Shown here: one piece after another, positions 37,571-46,470 of the stretch | Numbering within the stretch: position 1 is the first letter of the stretch | How the letters are laid out: every line of letters begins with the position of its first letter | Assembly: GCA_964581385.1 (NCBI GenBank) | Contig: CAZOOK010000004.1 | Span: forward strand, 124,001-188,000 | Source of the DNA: CAZOOK01 sp964581385 | GTDB taxonomy: Bacteria; Pseudomonadota; Gammaproteobacteria; Nevskiales; Nevskiaceae | DNA: 64,000 nucleotides | Reading direction: 5' to 3' | Notes under the pieces: generated by a model | The model's input: only the letters and a program-made list of their open reading frames with translations | Databases searched by the model: none | What the model was told of the DNA's origin: nothing | Translations under genes and position numbers: made by a program

Positions 37571-38965
37571 TCACGCGGTTTCTGACGTCACGTCGACTGT
37601 CGCCATCAGGCGATTGTCCCCCGATTGATTCTCAGCAAGACGCCCAGCAAATTCCCGCCGCAAGAACCACAGATTGATGAGCATTTGTACGACGGTTGCC
37701 GTCGCCGAAAACTCCCATATCCAGTGCGCTTGAAAACCCTGGCGACGGGATAGCACCCATGTGGGTATCACGATCAGCGTAATACGGACCGCCGAGCCGA
37801 GTAGCGACGGCACGGTATTACCGATGCCGGAGAAGATGCCAAAGCAGGCGAACACAACGCCGGTTGCAATCAGATTCCAGGAAATAATTCCCAGATACTC
37901 CTCGCCGAACTCGAATACCGCAGGTTCGCGCGTGAATGCCCCGAACAGCACATGCGGCAGCGTCTGGAACAGGATGAAGAACAGGCCGACGCTGATCATG
38001 CAGCCGATCAATGACTGCACGAACGTTTCGCGCACGCGCCCGAATTTTTCGGCACCGAAATTCTGTCCCGCGATCGCGGACGCCGCCAGGGCGATCGCCA
38101 TCGGCGGCATCATGCCGGTTTGCAACCAGCGCTGGCCGATACCGAATGCCGCTTGCGCGGAAGCGCCGAACGGCCGGATCACCCGCATCACGAAGGTCAT
38201 ATACAGCGCCAGCAGCGCGAATTCAGCACCCGAGGGCAGTCCGACAACAGACAGCCGTGCCCACACCGGCGGGCGTGGCCGCCATGACCGCAGGTGCATA
38301 TCGAAGCACTGGCCCTTGCGGGCGATATGGAACAGTAAGCCGCCGACACCCGTCACCACTGCGATCAGTGTCGCCAATGCGGCGCCAGTGATTCCCAGCG
38401 GCACACCCGTCAGCCAGCCGAAAATCAGGATCGGCGCCAGCGCGATGTTGATCACAATCGTCACCGCCTGCGCGATCACCGCGGTGCGCATGTCGCCGAT
38501 GCCGCGCAGTGCAGAACTCATAGTCATCAGCGAAAACTGCAGGCCGAGCGCTGGCACGAAGAAAGTCAGGAAGCGCACAGCCAGTTGCGCAGTATTGGTA
38601 TCGCTGGCGAGCAGCAGGCTGTAGTGTTCGCGCAGCGCGAACGTCACGCCCGCGAACAACAGACCCAGCAGCAAGGCCAGTAACAGCGCCTGATTGAACA
38701 ACAGGCGCATTTCGACCTCATCCTTGCGCCCAGCCGCCTGTGCGACCAGTGCGCCAGTGCCTACCGACAGAATCTGTGTCAGCGACATCACCGCCAGCAT
38801 CAGGTTGTTGGAGATGGTAACCGCCGCGACCGCATCCTTGCCGAGATGGCCGACCCAGTAGAGATCGATCAGACTGTACGCCGTCTGCACGAGCATGCTT
38901 GCCAGCATGAAAGCGCTCGTGCGCAGCAGATGCCCGCGGATCGGGCCGGTGGTAAGGTCTTTCAT
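37571..38965 (-). CDS. MATE-family multidrug/Na+ antiporter
   Basis: Inner-membrane efflux protein of 464 residues with twelve predicted helices in two MatE repeats. The first opens MKDLTTGPIRGHLLRTSAFM and has SLIDLYWVGHLGKDAVAAVTIS. The second has GAEFALLALYMTFVMRVIRP and AIAGQNFGAEKFGRVRET. The start at 38965 fits the MATE N-terminus; the frame runs open to 39049. NorM/DinF-type substrates are cationic drugs or toxins. It is divergent from pdhAB, and no regulator is adjacent. Confidence 0.9.
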   Translation of the reverse strand: MKDLTTGPIRGHLLRTSAFMLASMLVQTAYSLIDLYWVGHLGKDAVAAVTISNNLMLAVMSLTQILSVGTGALVAQAAGRKDEVEMRLLFNQALLLALLLGLLFAGVTFALREHYSLLLASDTNTAQLAVRFLTFFVPALGLQFSLMTMSSALRGIGDMRTAVIAQAVTIVINIALAPILIFGWLTGVPLGITGAALATLIAVVTGVGGLLFHIARKGQCFDMHLRSWRPRPPVWARLSVVGLPSGAEFALLALYMTFVMRVIRPFGASAQAAFGIGQRWLQTGMMPPMAIALAASAIAGQNFGAEKFGRVRETFVQSLIGCMISVGLFFILFQTLPHVLFGAFTREPAVFEFGEEYLGIISWNLIATGVVFACFGIFSGIGNTVPSLLGSAVRITLIVIPTWVLSRRQGFQAHWIWEFSATATVVQMLINLWFLRREFAGRLAENQSGDNRLMATVDVTSETA

Positions 38966-39146
38966 CGCATGATGTGGGGCGGCAAGCAGCAATCGATTCT
39001 TGTTTCTCATCCGACGTGCGGCGAAACGCAACCGGGCGGCGGCGGACATACACTGGGTCGCAAATTCTACGCCCTAATGCCCTGTGTTAATTTGCCGATA
39101 TTGATAATGTGGAAGATCGAATAGCATTCATCTGAGCGGAGGCGCT

Positions 39147-40256
39147 GTGGATCACGGCACGATGACGACTCAGACCGTTGCCCGTTTCGAGGTCTGCCTG
39201 ACGCGGATGCTCGATGCCGAAGGCCAAGCCATTGGCGCCCTGCCCGACTTCGCAGGCGACGTCGAACAATTGCGCAAGATGTATCGGCTGATGGTGACGA
39301 CGCGGGCTTTCGACAAGAAGGCTGTTGCACTGCAACGTACCGGCCAGCTCGGCACCTATGCCGCCTGTCTCGGCCAGGAAGCGATCGGCACCGCAATCGG
39401 CTTCGCGCTCAAACCCGAAGACATCTTCGTTCCCGCCTACCGCGAGTACGCGGCGCAGTTCGCGCGCGGCGTGCCGATGAAGAACATCCTCCTGTACTGG
39501 GGCGGCGACGAGCGCGGCATGAACTACGAAGCCGAACCAGCCCGCCATGATTTTCCGCTCTCGGTGCCGATCGCGACGCACATCCCGCACGCAATCGGTG
39601 TCGCCTACGCAATCAAATTGAAACGGGAACCGCGCGTGGTTCTTGCCTCTTGCGGCGATGGTGCGACGAGCAAGGGTGATTTCTATGAGGCGATCAGCAG
39701 TGCCAAGGTCTGGAATCTGCCGATCGTCTTCGTGGTATCGAATAACCAATGGGCGATTTCGATGCCGCGCGCGCGCCAGACCGGCGCACAGACCATCGCG
39801 CAAAAAGCTTTCGCGGGCGGCATGCCGGGCGAGCAGGTGGACGGCAACGACATTCTCGCAACGCGTTTCGTTCTGGAGCGTGCGATTGAACGCGCACGCG
39901 CGGGCGAAGGCCCATCGCTGGTCGAGGCAATTACCTACCGTCTGCACGATCACACCACCGCGGATGATGCTCGCCGCTACCGTTCCGAAGAAGAAGTGAA
40001 AGCTGCCTGGGAGCGCTGCCCGCTCAAGCGCTTCAAGGCCTGGCTTGAAAACAGCAGCTATTGGTCGGCGACGGATGAGGAGGCTTTGCAGGCTGAAGCT
40101 ACCGCGCAGGCCGAACAGACCGCACAGGAATTTCTCGCCTCGCCGCCGGATGCTCCCGAAGCGATCTTCGAGCACCTCTACGCAAATCTGCCGAAAGCAC
40201 TCGCCTGGCAACGCGAAGAAGTGCGCGCACGTGGACCGGTCGGAGAGCACGGCTGA
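39147..40256 (+). CDS. pdhA: 2-oxo acid (pyruvate-type) dehydrogenase E1 component, alpha subunit
   Basis: Thiamine-diphosphate-dependent decarboxylase subunit of a heterotetrameric E1. The 369-residue product has the TPP motif starting GDG at residues 170-172 and ending NN at 199-200. It also carries FVPAYREYAAQFARG and the phosphorylation-loop region TYRLHDHTTADDARRYR. The start is GTG with GGAGG upstream; an ATG five codons later is possible. It shares one base with the beta-subunit gene (TGATG). Pyruvate rather than branched-chain specificity is favoured by resemblance to PdhA but cannot be proved by eye. Confidence 0.88.
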   Translation: MDHGTMTTQTVARFEVCLTRMLDAEGQAIGALPDFAGDVEQLRKMYRLMVTTRAFDKKAVALQRTGQLGTYAACLGQEAIGTAIGFALKPEDIFVPAYREYAAQFARGVPMKNILLYWGGDERGMNYEAEPARHDFPLSVPIATHIPHAIGVAYAIKLKREPRVVLASCGDGATSKGDFYEAISSAKVWNLPIVFVVSNNQWAISMPRARQTGAQTIAQKAFAGGMPGEQVDGNDILATRFVLERAIERARAGEGPSLVEAITYRLHDHTTADDARRYRSEEEVKAAWERCPLKRFKAWLENSSYWSATDEEALQAEATAQAEQTAQEFLASPPDAPEAIFEHLYANLPKALAWQREEVRARGPVGEHG

Positions 40257-41245
40257 TGGCCAATCTCGCCATCATCGAAGCGATCAATCTCGCGTTGAAA
40301 AGCGAAATGGCTCGCGATCCCAACGTCGTTGTTCTCGGCGAAGACATCGGCCGCAACGGTGGTGTTTTCCGCGCGACCGTCGGACTGCTCGACGAATTCG
40401 GCGGCGAACGCGTCATCGACACGCCGCTCGCGGAAACACTGGTCGCGGCGATGGCGATCGGGTTGTCCACGCAAGGGATACGTCCCGTCGCGGAAATCCA
40501 GTTCTCCGGCTTCTTCTATCCCTGCGTGGATCAAATCGTCAATCACGCCACGCGCATGCGCAACCGCACGCGCGGCCGACTGTCCTGCCCGCTGGTCATC
40601 CGCGCACCGAATGGTGGCGGCATCCACGCGCCTGAACACCATTCCGAATCGCTGGAAACCACTTTCGCGCAAATGCCGGGCCTGCGCGTTGTCTGTCCAT
40701 CCAGCCCGGCTCGCGCTTACGGCCTGCTGCTCGCCGCAATCCGCGATCCCGATCCGGTGATCTTTCTCGAACCAACGCGCTGCTACCGCCTGTTCAAGCA
40801 GCCGGTCGACGATAACGGCGAAGCACTGCCGCTCGACGAATGTTTTATCGAACGCGAGGGCACCGACATCACCCTGGTGTCCTGGGGCGCGATGATGCAC
40901 GACACCCGCCTCGCCGCCGACCAGCTTGCCGAAGAAGGAATCAACGCGGAAGTCATCGACGTGGCAACACTGAAACCCCTCGATATGGATACGATTCTCG
41001 CATCGGTCGCCAAAACCGGACGCTGCGTGATCATTCAGGAGGCACCGCGCGCCGGTGGCTGGGCCTCGGAAATCGCCGCGAACCTCGCCGAACACGGTCT
41101 GATGAGCCTGTTTGCACCGGTCATGCGCGTATCGGGTTACGACACCATCATGCCGCTGGCACGCTCCGAGCGAGTCTATATTCCAGATACTGAACGTGTC
41201 CTCAAGGAAGTGCGGAAGGTTTTCGAAGTCGCGCCAAAAAGCTAA
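40256..41245 (+). CDS. pdhB: 2-oxo acid (pyruvate-type) dehydrogenase E1 component, beta subunit
   Basis: Partner of the alpha subunit in E1. Its 329 residues carry a transketolase pyrimidine-binding fold (VVVLGEDIGRNGGVFRATVG, DTPLAETLVAAMAIGLSTQG) and the transketolase C-terminal domain (TDITLVSWGAMMHDTRLAAD, then EVIDVATLKPLD). The E2 dihydrolipoyl acyltransferase gene that normally follows is absent. After the stop come 436 bases without a gene and then an unrelated frameshifted gene. E2 and E3 must be encoded elsewhere or shared with another complex. Confidence 0.9.
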   Translation: MANLAIIEAINLALKSEMARDPNVVVLGEDIGRNGGVFRATVGLLDEFGGERVIDTPLAETLVAAMAIGLSTQGIRPVAEIQFSGFFYPCVDQIVNHATRMRNRTRGRLSCPLVIRAPNGGGIHAPEHHSESLETTFAQMPGLRVVCPSSPARAYGLLLAAIRDPDPVIFLEPTRCYRLFKQPVDDNGEALPLDECFIEREGTDITLVSWGAMMHDTRLAADQLAEEGINAEVIDVATLKPLDMDTILASVAKTGRCVIIQEAPRAGGWASEIAANLAEHGLMSLFAPVMRVSGYDTIMPLARSERVYIPDTERVLKEVRKVFEVAPKS

Positions 41246-41681
41246 AACCGCGCGCAATAAGCTTGGCTGGACAAAATTGAGTCCGTAATCGGCTGACGAC
41301 CAACACAATAATGCTGAGACGGAATTCGCAGAAATGCGTTTTCAAAATGTCTGCGATTTATAATCCGCGCTTTTCCGCTTTTCTACACGTTGATCGAACT
41401 CCTGCTTACGGTGGCTGGGGTAGAAGATGAAGGCGCTGCTGCTGGGAAAGATCCAGTAAAAGCGGCCGTAGTTTTTCACCGGCGAAAAAAGTGGGGCCGT
41501 ACTAGCCACCAGACGCATATTTGTCCGCTCGAAGTAGCCTTAGAAAAGTTGCAATGGGGATGATTGACATGAAGCACCACAATGGTATTGCGTTATCGCT
41601 CGTACTTGAGCCCACCAATATCGACGCGAACGCTGTGGTTTACGCCGGAAAAGCGGCGGTCAAAGCCGTTTCGAAAAGAAG
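41246..41681. other. Intergenic region after pdhB, no gene seen
   Basis: There is no remnant of an E2 (lipoyl) gene in any frame. Short open frames such as 41521-41721 overlap the following pseudogene and have no recognisable content. Confidence 0.4.
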
Positions 41682-43155
41682 ATGCGAGCCCCGCGTTTCT
41701 CGCCGCGCACGGCACGGCTGATGGAGACACTGGCAGCGTCACGCTGGGCTCAAGTAAACGCCGTCCACCGCGCTTGGTTCTGGTTGGTCGTATTGATCTC
41801 CCTGGCCTTTCTTTTCCTGCTCCCCCGTTTCAGACCAATGACGAACCTGGCCATTGGTACCGGGCGTGGACCGTGTCCCAGGGAGATCTCCAGTGCAAGC
41901 GAATGCCGAAGGCCGCTGAGGACTTGCTCGGCGTCACCGATTGGGAGCAAATACGGGCGCATCAGCACAGATGGACCCTGAAGCGACTTGAGGACCTTCC
42001 CAATCACGGGGTTCTGCTCAGGATATCAGCGCCTACGGCATGTGCTTCTACTCTCCCGTTTCCTACGTTTTACCGGCACTCGCCATCAAACTGATCGCGC
42101 GGCCGCACGAACCAGGTCGCTCCTACATAATCGAGGCCTTCTATGCGGCGCGGCTGGCCAACCTGATTCTGATGGCGCTCGCTGTGAGGACATTCCTCGT
42201 CGGCGTTCCCGGCTTTCGTAACCTGACGCTGATCCTTTATTCACTGCCGACAGCGATTCAACAAACCGTATCGATCAATCAGGAAAGCACCATCTTCGCA
42301 CTGATGTTTGCCATGCTGATCCTTTGGTGGCGTACCCCGTCAAACAAACAGCTGGCGCTTCTCCTCATCCCGATCGGCCTGCTCATGGCCGTGAAAATCA
42401 TCTACGGCCTCATGTTTGTTCTGTGGCTATGCGGACTCGTCCGCCTGTGGACGCGCGAAGGCAATCGACCTGTCTGGTGGCTATTCATGCTGCCGGTCAT
42501 TCCTCTGTATCTCGCGTACAGGTGGAACAGGATGGGGGCACATTGGACCTATTCCTACCTGCTGCCGGGAGCGAATCCCGACATACAGATGGCGCAGCTG
42601 CGTGAACACCCTGCCAAGCTCTTTATGCTCTTTGGCGAGCAGTTTCTCGATTTGCTGGGACGCGGACACCTCACCGGTGGATGGACCACGGTGGTGGGCG
42701 TACTTGGTTGGGCCGATTTTGAAATCGGCAATTACGCCTACGCGCTATTCGGTCTGGCGGTTCTGGCCGCGATCTTTGCGGATTTGTTATCCGGGAGGCC
42801 GATGCTCAGTCCGGTCAAACGAGCCTGGATCGATCTCGTGTTCAGTCGAATACTACCGATTCTGTCGGTTTTCGCGCTCGTCCCTGCGTTTGGCCTTGTG
42901 CTCTACCTGATCTTCACGGGCGTCGGAGGCGATCGGATTGTCGGAGTGGTGGGGCGCTTTCTTCATTTCCCCTATTTCGTGGCCTTGATCTTTGGGCTCG
43001 ATTGGATCAAACACGCTCGCGGGACTGCGATCGGCCCACAATCCGGCGCAATGGCACGCGTCAGTCATATACTTGGCATTTGCTGTGTGATTTCGTGCGT
43101 TTTCGCATTAGGTCTGAGTGTGCATCAAATCTTGTCGGTGTATTGGTTATCCTAA
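41682..43155 (+). pseudogene. DUF2142-type polytopic membrane protein broken by two frameshifts
   Basis: Three consecutive reading frames together give one protein. The first (from ATG 41682) encodes an N-terminal helix WFWLVVLISLAFLFLLP. At the C5 run 41822-41826 the frame moves -1 into APPFQTNDEPGHWYRAWTVS, the conserved start of DUF2142 (PF09913). Near the G4 run 42008-42011 it moves -1 again into SAYGMCFYSPVSYVLPALA, followed by a 371-codon stretch of hydrophobic helices to 43155. Both changes are what a one-base loss in a homopolymer would give, so they may be true mutations or assembly errors. DUF2142 proteins are glycosyltransferase-like membrane proteins of cell-envelope loci. If intact it would be about 490 residues. 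Confidence 0.75.
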
Positions 43156-43173
43156 TCTGGCCACCCATGAACC

Positions 43174-43207
43174 AATTTGTGAAAGAACTTCACAAATTCG
43201 GTACAAT
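43174..43207 (+). promoter_or_regulatory. Palindromic operator overlapping a likely fdxA promoter
   Basis: AATTTGTGAA (43174-43183) and TTCACAAATT (43189-43198) are exact 10-base inverted repeats around 5 bases. A TACAAT -10 hexamer follows at 43202-43207, so the palindrome covers the -35 region. The half-sites resemble CRP sites, but the central gap is 7 rather than 6, so the protein is unknown. It is 93 bases ahead of fdxA. Confidence 0.55.
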
Positions 43208-43299
43208 GCCGATCCATATGGGCAATGGCCGGGCTTTACGTCATCGGTTCATTTAGCCGTAAAATTACAGTTCTACCTTTTCCAACCTGTGCCTTAGTC

Positions 43300-43623
43300 A
43301 TGACCTTCGTCGTCACCGAAAACTGTATCAAGTGCAAATACACCGACTGCGTAGAAGTCTGCCCGGTTGATTGTTTCCACGAAGGTCCAAACATGCTCGT
43401 CATCGACCCGGACGAATGTATCGATTGCACGCTGTGCGAGCCGGAATGCCCGGCTAACGCGATCGTTGCCGAGGATGACGTGCCCGCCGATCAAACACAG
43501 TTCACCGCGCTGAACAAGGAGCTGTCGCGCCTGTGGCCGGTCATTACGCAAAAGAAGGACATGCCGGCCGATGCGAAAGAATGGGACGGCAAGCCAGAAA
43601 AGCTCAAACTGCTCGAACGCTGA
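43300..43623 (+). CDS. fdxA: Seven-iron ferredoxin (3Fe-4S plus 4Fe-4S)
   Basis: Small electron carrier of 107 residues. The cysteine spacing is that of Azotobacter-type FdI. Cys9, Cys17 and Cys50 would bind the 3Fe-4S cluster, and Cys21, Cys40, Cys43 and Cys46 the 4Fe-4S cluster (ENCIKCKYTDCVEVCPVDC, DECIDCTLCEPECP). The ATG at 43300 matches the family start MTFVVTENC; the longer frame to 43225 is not coding. It is monocistronic, with a palindrome-covered promoter. Its electron partner is not shown by context. Confidence 0.95.
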   Translation: MTFVVTENCIKCKYTDCVEVCPVDCFHEGPNMLVIDPDECIDCTLCEPECPANAIVAEDDVPADQTQFTALNKELSRLWPVITQKKDMPADAKEWDGKPEKLKLLER

Positions 43624-43671
43624 GCGTCGGCCTACGCCCGTTGCGGCCCAGAGCGGTGAAGCGGTAAGGTC

Positions 43672-46470
43672 GTGACCGAACCGCCGGCTTGTTCTCCCGA
43701 CCGTTTTTCCCCTATCACGATTGTTCCGTCGCGGCTTGATCTCGCCGATCGCGCCGCTGCGTCGATTACCGCTGCTCACGTCGGGACTTTACCCGACCTG
43801 AGCAGTCTGATCGTCCTTATTCCAGACCTCCCCGCAGCTGCGCACCTCCGCGAGCGTTTCACGCGCCATGCGGGCGGCGCGCTGCTCGGCCCCCGTATCA
43901 TGAATCTCGCGCAGTTCGCCGCCGAGCACGGCGACGCGCCATCTCCTGTCTCCACTGCTGAATGCCGGCTGATTCTGGTTGGCGCGCTGCGCAAATACCG
44001 CAACTTGTTTCCGGGACAGGATCCGTGGCAACTCGCGGAAGCGCTATACAAGCTATTCGAGGAACTGAGCTTGAACGCGGTAGCGCCACCAGCCGATGAG
44101 GAGACGTTCGCATCGCGACTCGTGAATGGCTACGGGGCGCGGCCGCTTGCAGCGCTGTCGCGCGAAGCGCAGCTCGTGCACCGCCTGTGGCAGACCTTCG
44201 GCGAGTACACCGAAGCACGCAGTCCCGCTGCCACTTATCTGCGCGGTCTGAGCAGCGCCTTCGATGCCGTCATCGCAGGCAATCCTGTGCACTTAATCGG
44301 TTTCGACGACTTCAGTGGTGGCGAACGCGCGATATTGCGATCCGTGCTTGCGGACGGGCGCGGACGGCTATGGCTGCATGGCCGAACCCGCGGCCGCGAC
44401 GGTGCCGTGCTCCACGATCTGACCATCAGCCTGTTGCCCGACGACATGAACGGCAACGCCTACGAAGACACCGTATCGATCAGTGAACGCACGAGTTTTC
44501 TCGACGCCATCTTCGCGATGCCGAAGGACGTTGTTCCGATATTCGATCCCGGCTTTCGCCTGACCGCGGCCGAAGGTCCGGAACACGAAGCGCGCTGCGT
44601 CGAGCTCGCGGTGCGCGAAGCCTTGCTCGACGGCTGCAACGACGTCGCCGTCGTCACGCAGGATCGGCGGCTCGCCCGCCGGCTGCGCGCACTGCTGGAG
44701 CGTGCGAACGTGAGTCTGCACGACGAAGTCGGTTGGGCACTGTCGACCAGCGCCGCAGCCGCAACACTGAACGCGCTTCTGGATGGCTTGGAGACCGGTT
44801 TTCAGTTCCGCCCATTGTTGGATCTGCTGAAGTCCTCGTTTCTCGACGTCGACGCGGACGCTCTGCGTGTGCTTGAACGCGATCTGATTTATCGAGACGG
44901 AATCGAAGCCGGTCTCGAACATTATCGTGCGCACGCCACTGCCAATCCGGCGCTGACCACGTGGCTAGAGAGATTGGCCGATGCGGCCCGTGTGCTGCCG
45001 ACGACGACCTCAGCGCGCAGCGGCGAAGTTTGGATCGGCGCACTTTTGCGCGCGCTCGAACGTCTCGGACTCGACGACCGCTGGCAAGCCGATGCCGCCG
45101 GTCTGCGCCTGCTCGGCACGCTACGCGAACTCGAAGCGGCACTCGCGAAGCATCCTCAGAGGCTCGACTGGCACGACTTCCGCGCACTGCTCGACCGTTC
45201 GATCGAACGCGCGACGTTCGTGCCCCTCGCCGCCTCCGCTTCACAGCGCGTCCGCGTGCGTCTGCTGACGCTCGAACAAAGTGCGCTGCTGCATTGCGAC
45301 GCACTGATCCTCGCCGGCGCGACCCGCGCGCAGATCCCGGGCATGTCTGATGCGGAGCCGTTCTTCAACCAATCGGTGCGCGCCGAATTGGGCCTGCCGA
45401 ATCTGCCACGGCGCCACGCACTCGCACTTTCCCGCCTGCGTCGCGTGCTCGAAGCCGCGCCGCGCGTACGCATCACCTTTGCACCGGAAACCCCTGGCGA
45501 ACTGGCGCAATTGTCGCCGTGGATCGAGGCGATTGAAGCCGCCGCGCAATCCGTCGGGCAACTGCTGCGCGATGACGGGCTCGCGGCACGCGCCGGCACG
45601 GCCGCCGCCGATATTGCAAAGGCCGAGGGACCGGCGCCAAGCCGGCACCGGCAACCACGCCCATCAGCTCCGACAGCGCTGCTGCCAGAAACGCTCAGCG
45701 CCACCGCGCACCAATCGCTGATCGATTGCCCCTATCAGTTCTTCGCCGGTCGCGCTTTGCGGCTCACCGCCGAAAATGCGCCCGACGAAGATCCGGATCG
45801 CTCCGATTTCGGCGAGCGCGTACATCGTATCCTGCAAGCGTTCACACAACAGGTCAAAGGTCTGCCGCCACCGTTCGCAGCTGTGGTCAACGAAGACAAT
45901 CGCTTCGAAGCACACCGTCATCTGGAAGCGCTCGCAGAAGCCGTGCTCGCCGGCGACTTGCGTCAACGCGCACTGGCTTATGTATGGCTGACTGAATTTC
46001 GCGGCGCCATTCCATCGCTGCTCGACTGGCTGCAGCAGCGCCCGTCCACGCAGGTGTACGCGGAACGGAAAATGGAAATACCGTTCGGTCCGCGATTCAG
46101 GCTGGTCGGCACACCTGACCGTATCGAGGAGCGCGCCGACGGACAAACGATCGTCGACTACAAGACCGGCCGCGTTCCGAAAAAATCCGAAGTCGAAGCG
46201 GGCGAAGCCGTGCAGCTCGTTCACTATGCTCTACTGGACGAACACGTCACCCGTGTCGAATACCTGCCACTGCGCGAAGACGAACGACCACTGGTCATTG
46301 ATGCGCAGCTCGACGAATTGCGTGCCACCGTCGGAGCACGCCTGCATCGCGCGCTGAGCGAGCTGAATCAAGGCGCGCCAATGCCCGCATTCGGCGATGC
46401 CCCGACCTGCCAGCACTGCGACTACAGTGGTATCTGCCGCAAGACCGATTGGATCAGCGACGAGCGATGA
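43672..46470 (+). CDS. addB: AddB-type helicase-nuclease subunit of double-strand-break repair
   Basis: The 932-residue partner of AddA in end resection for homologous recombination. The N-terminal two thirds is an inactivated UvrD-like fold. The C-terminal PD-(D/E)XK nuclease has Asp816 (GTPDRIE), Asp829 and Lys831 (IVDYKTG). Four cysteines, Cys686 (LIDCPYQF) and Cys913/916/922 (CQHCDYSGIC), form the Fe-S staple characteristic of AddB. The start is GTG at 43672, 49 bases after fdxA. It overlaps addA by four bases (ATGA). Use of AddAB rather than RecBCD is notable for the group. Chi recognition cannot be predicted. Confidence 0.85.
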   Translation: MTEPPACSPDRFSPITIVPSRLDLADRAAASITAAHVGTLPDLSSLIVLIPDLPAAAHLRERFTRHAGGALLGPRIMNLAQFAAEHGDAPSPVSTAECRLILVGALRKYRNLFPGQDPWQLAEALYKLFEELSLNAVAPPADEETFASRLVNGYGARPLAALSREAQLVHRLWQTFGEYTEARSPAATYLRGLSSAFDAVIAGNPVHLIGFDDFSGGERAILRSVLADGRGRLWLHGRTRGRDGAVLHDLTISLLPDDMNGNAYEDTVSISERTSFLDAIFAMPKDVVPIFDPGFRLTAAEGPEHEARCVELAVREALLDGCNDVAVVTQDRRLARRLRALLERANVSLHDEVGWALSTSAAAATLNALLDGLETGFQFRPLLDLLKSSFLDVDADALRVLERDLIYRDGIEAGLEHYRAHATANPALTTWLERLADAARVLPTTTSARSGEVWIGALLRALERLGLDDRWQADAAGLRLLGTLRELEAALAKHPQRLDWHDFRALLDRSIERATFVPLAASASQRVRVRLLTLEQSALLHCDALILAGATRAQIPGMSDAEPFFNQSVRAELGLPNLPRRHALALSRLRRVLEAAPRVRITFAPETPGELAQLSPWIEAIEAAAQSVGQLLRDDGLAARAGTAAADIAKAEGPAPSRHRQPRPSAPTALLPETLSATAHQSLIDCPYQFFAGRALRLTAENAPDEDPDRSDFGERVHRILQAFTQQVKGLPPPFAAVVNEDNRFEAHRHLEALAEAVLAGDLRQRALAYVWLTEFRGAIPSLLDWLQQRPSTQVYAERKMEIPFGPRFRLVGTPDRIEERADGQTIVDYKTGRVPKKSEVEAGEAVQLVHYALLDEHVTRVEYLPLREDERPLVIDAQLDELRATVGARLHRALSELNQGAPMPAFGDAPTCQHCDYSGICRKTDWISDER

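Noticed and set aside
43174..43198. Palindrome as a CRP binding site
   Set aside because: TGTGA and TCACA are separated by 7 rather than 6 bases, so a CRP assignment is not justified; kept only as an unassigned operator.
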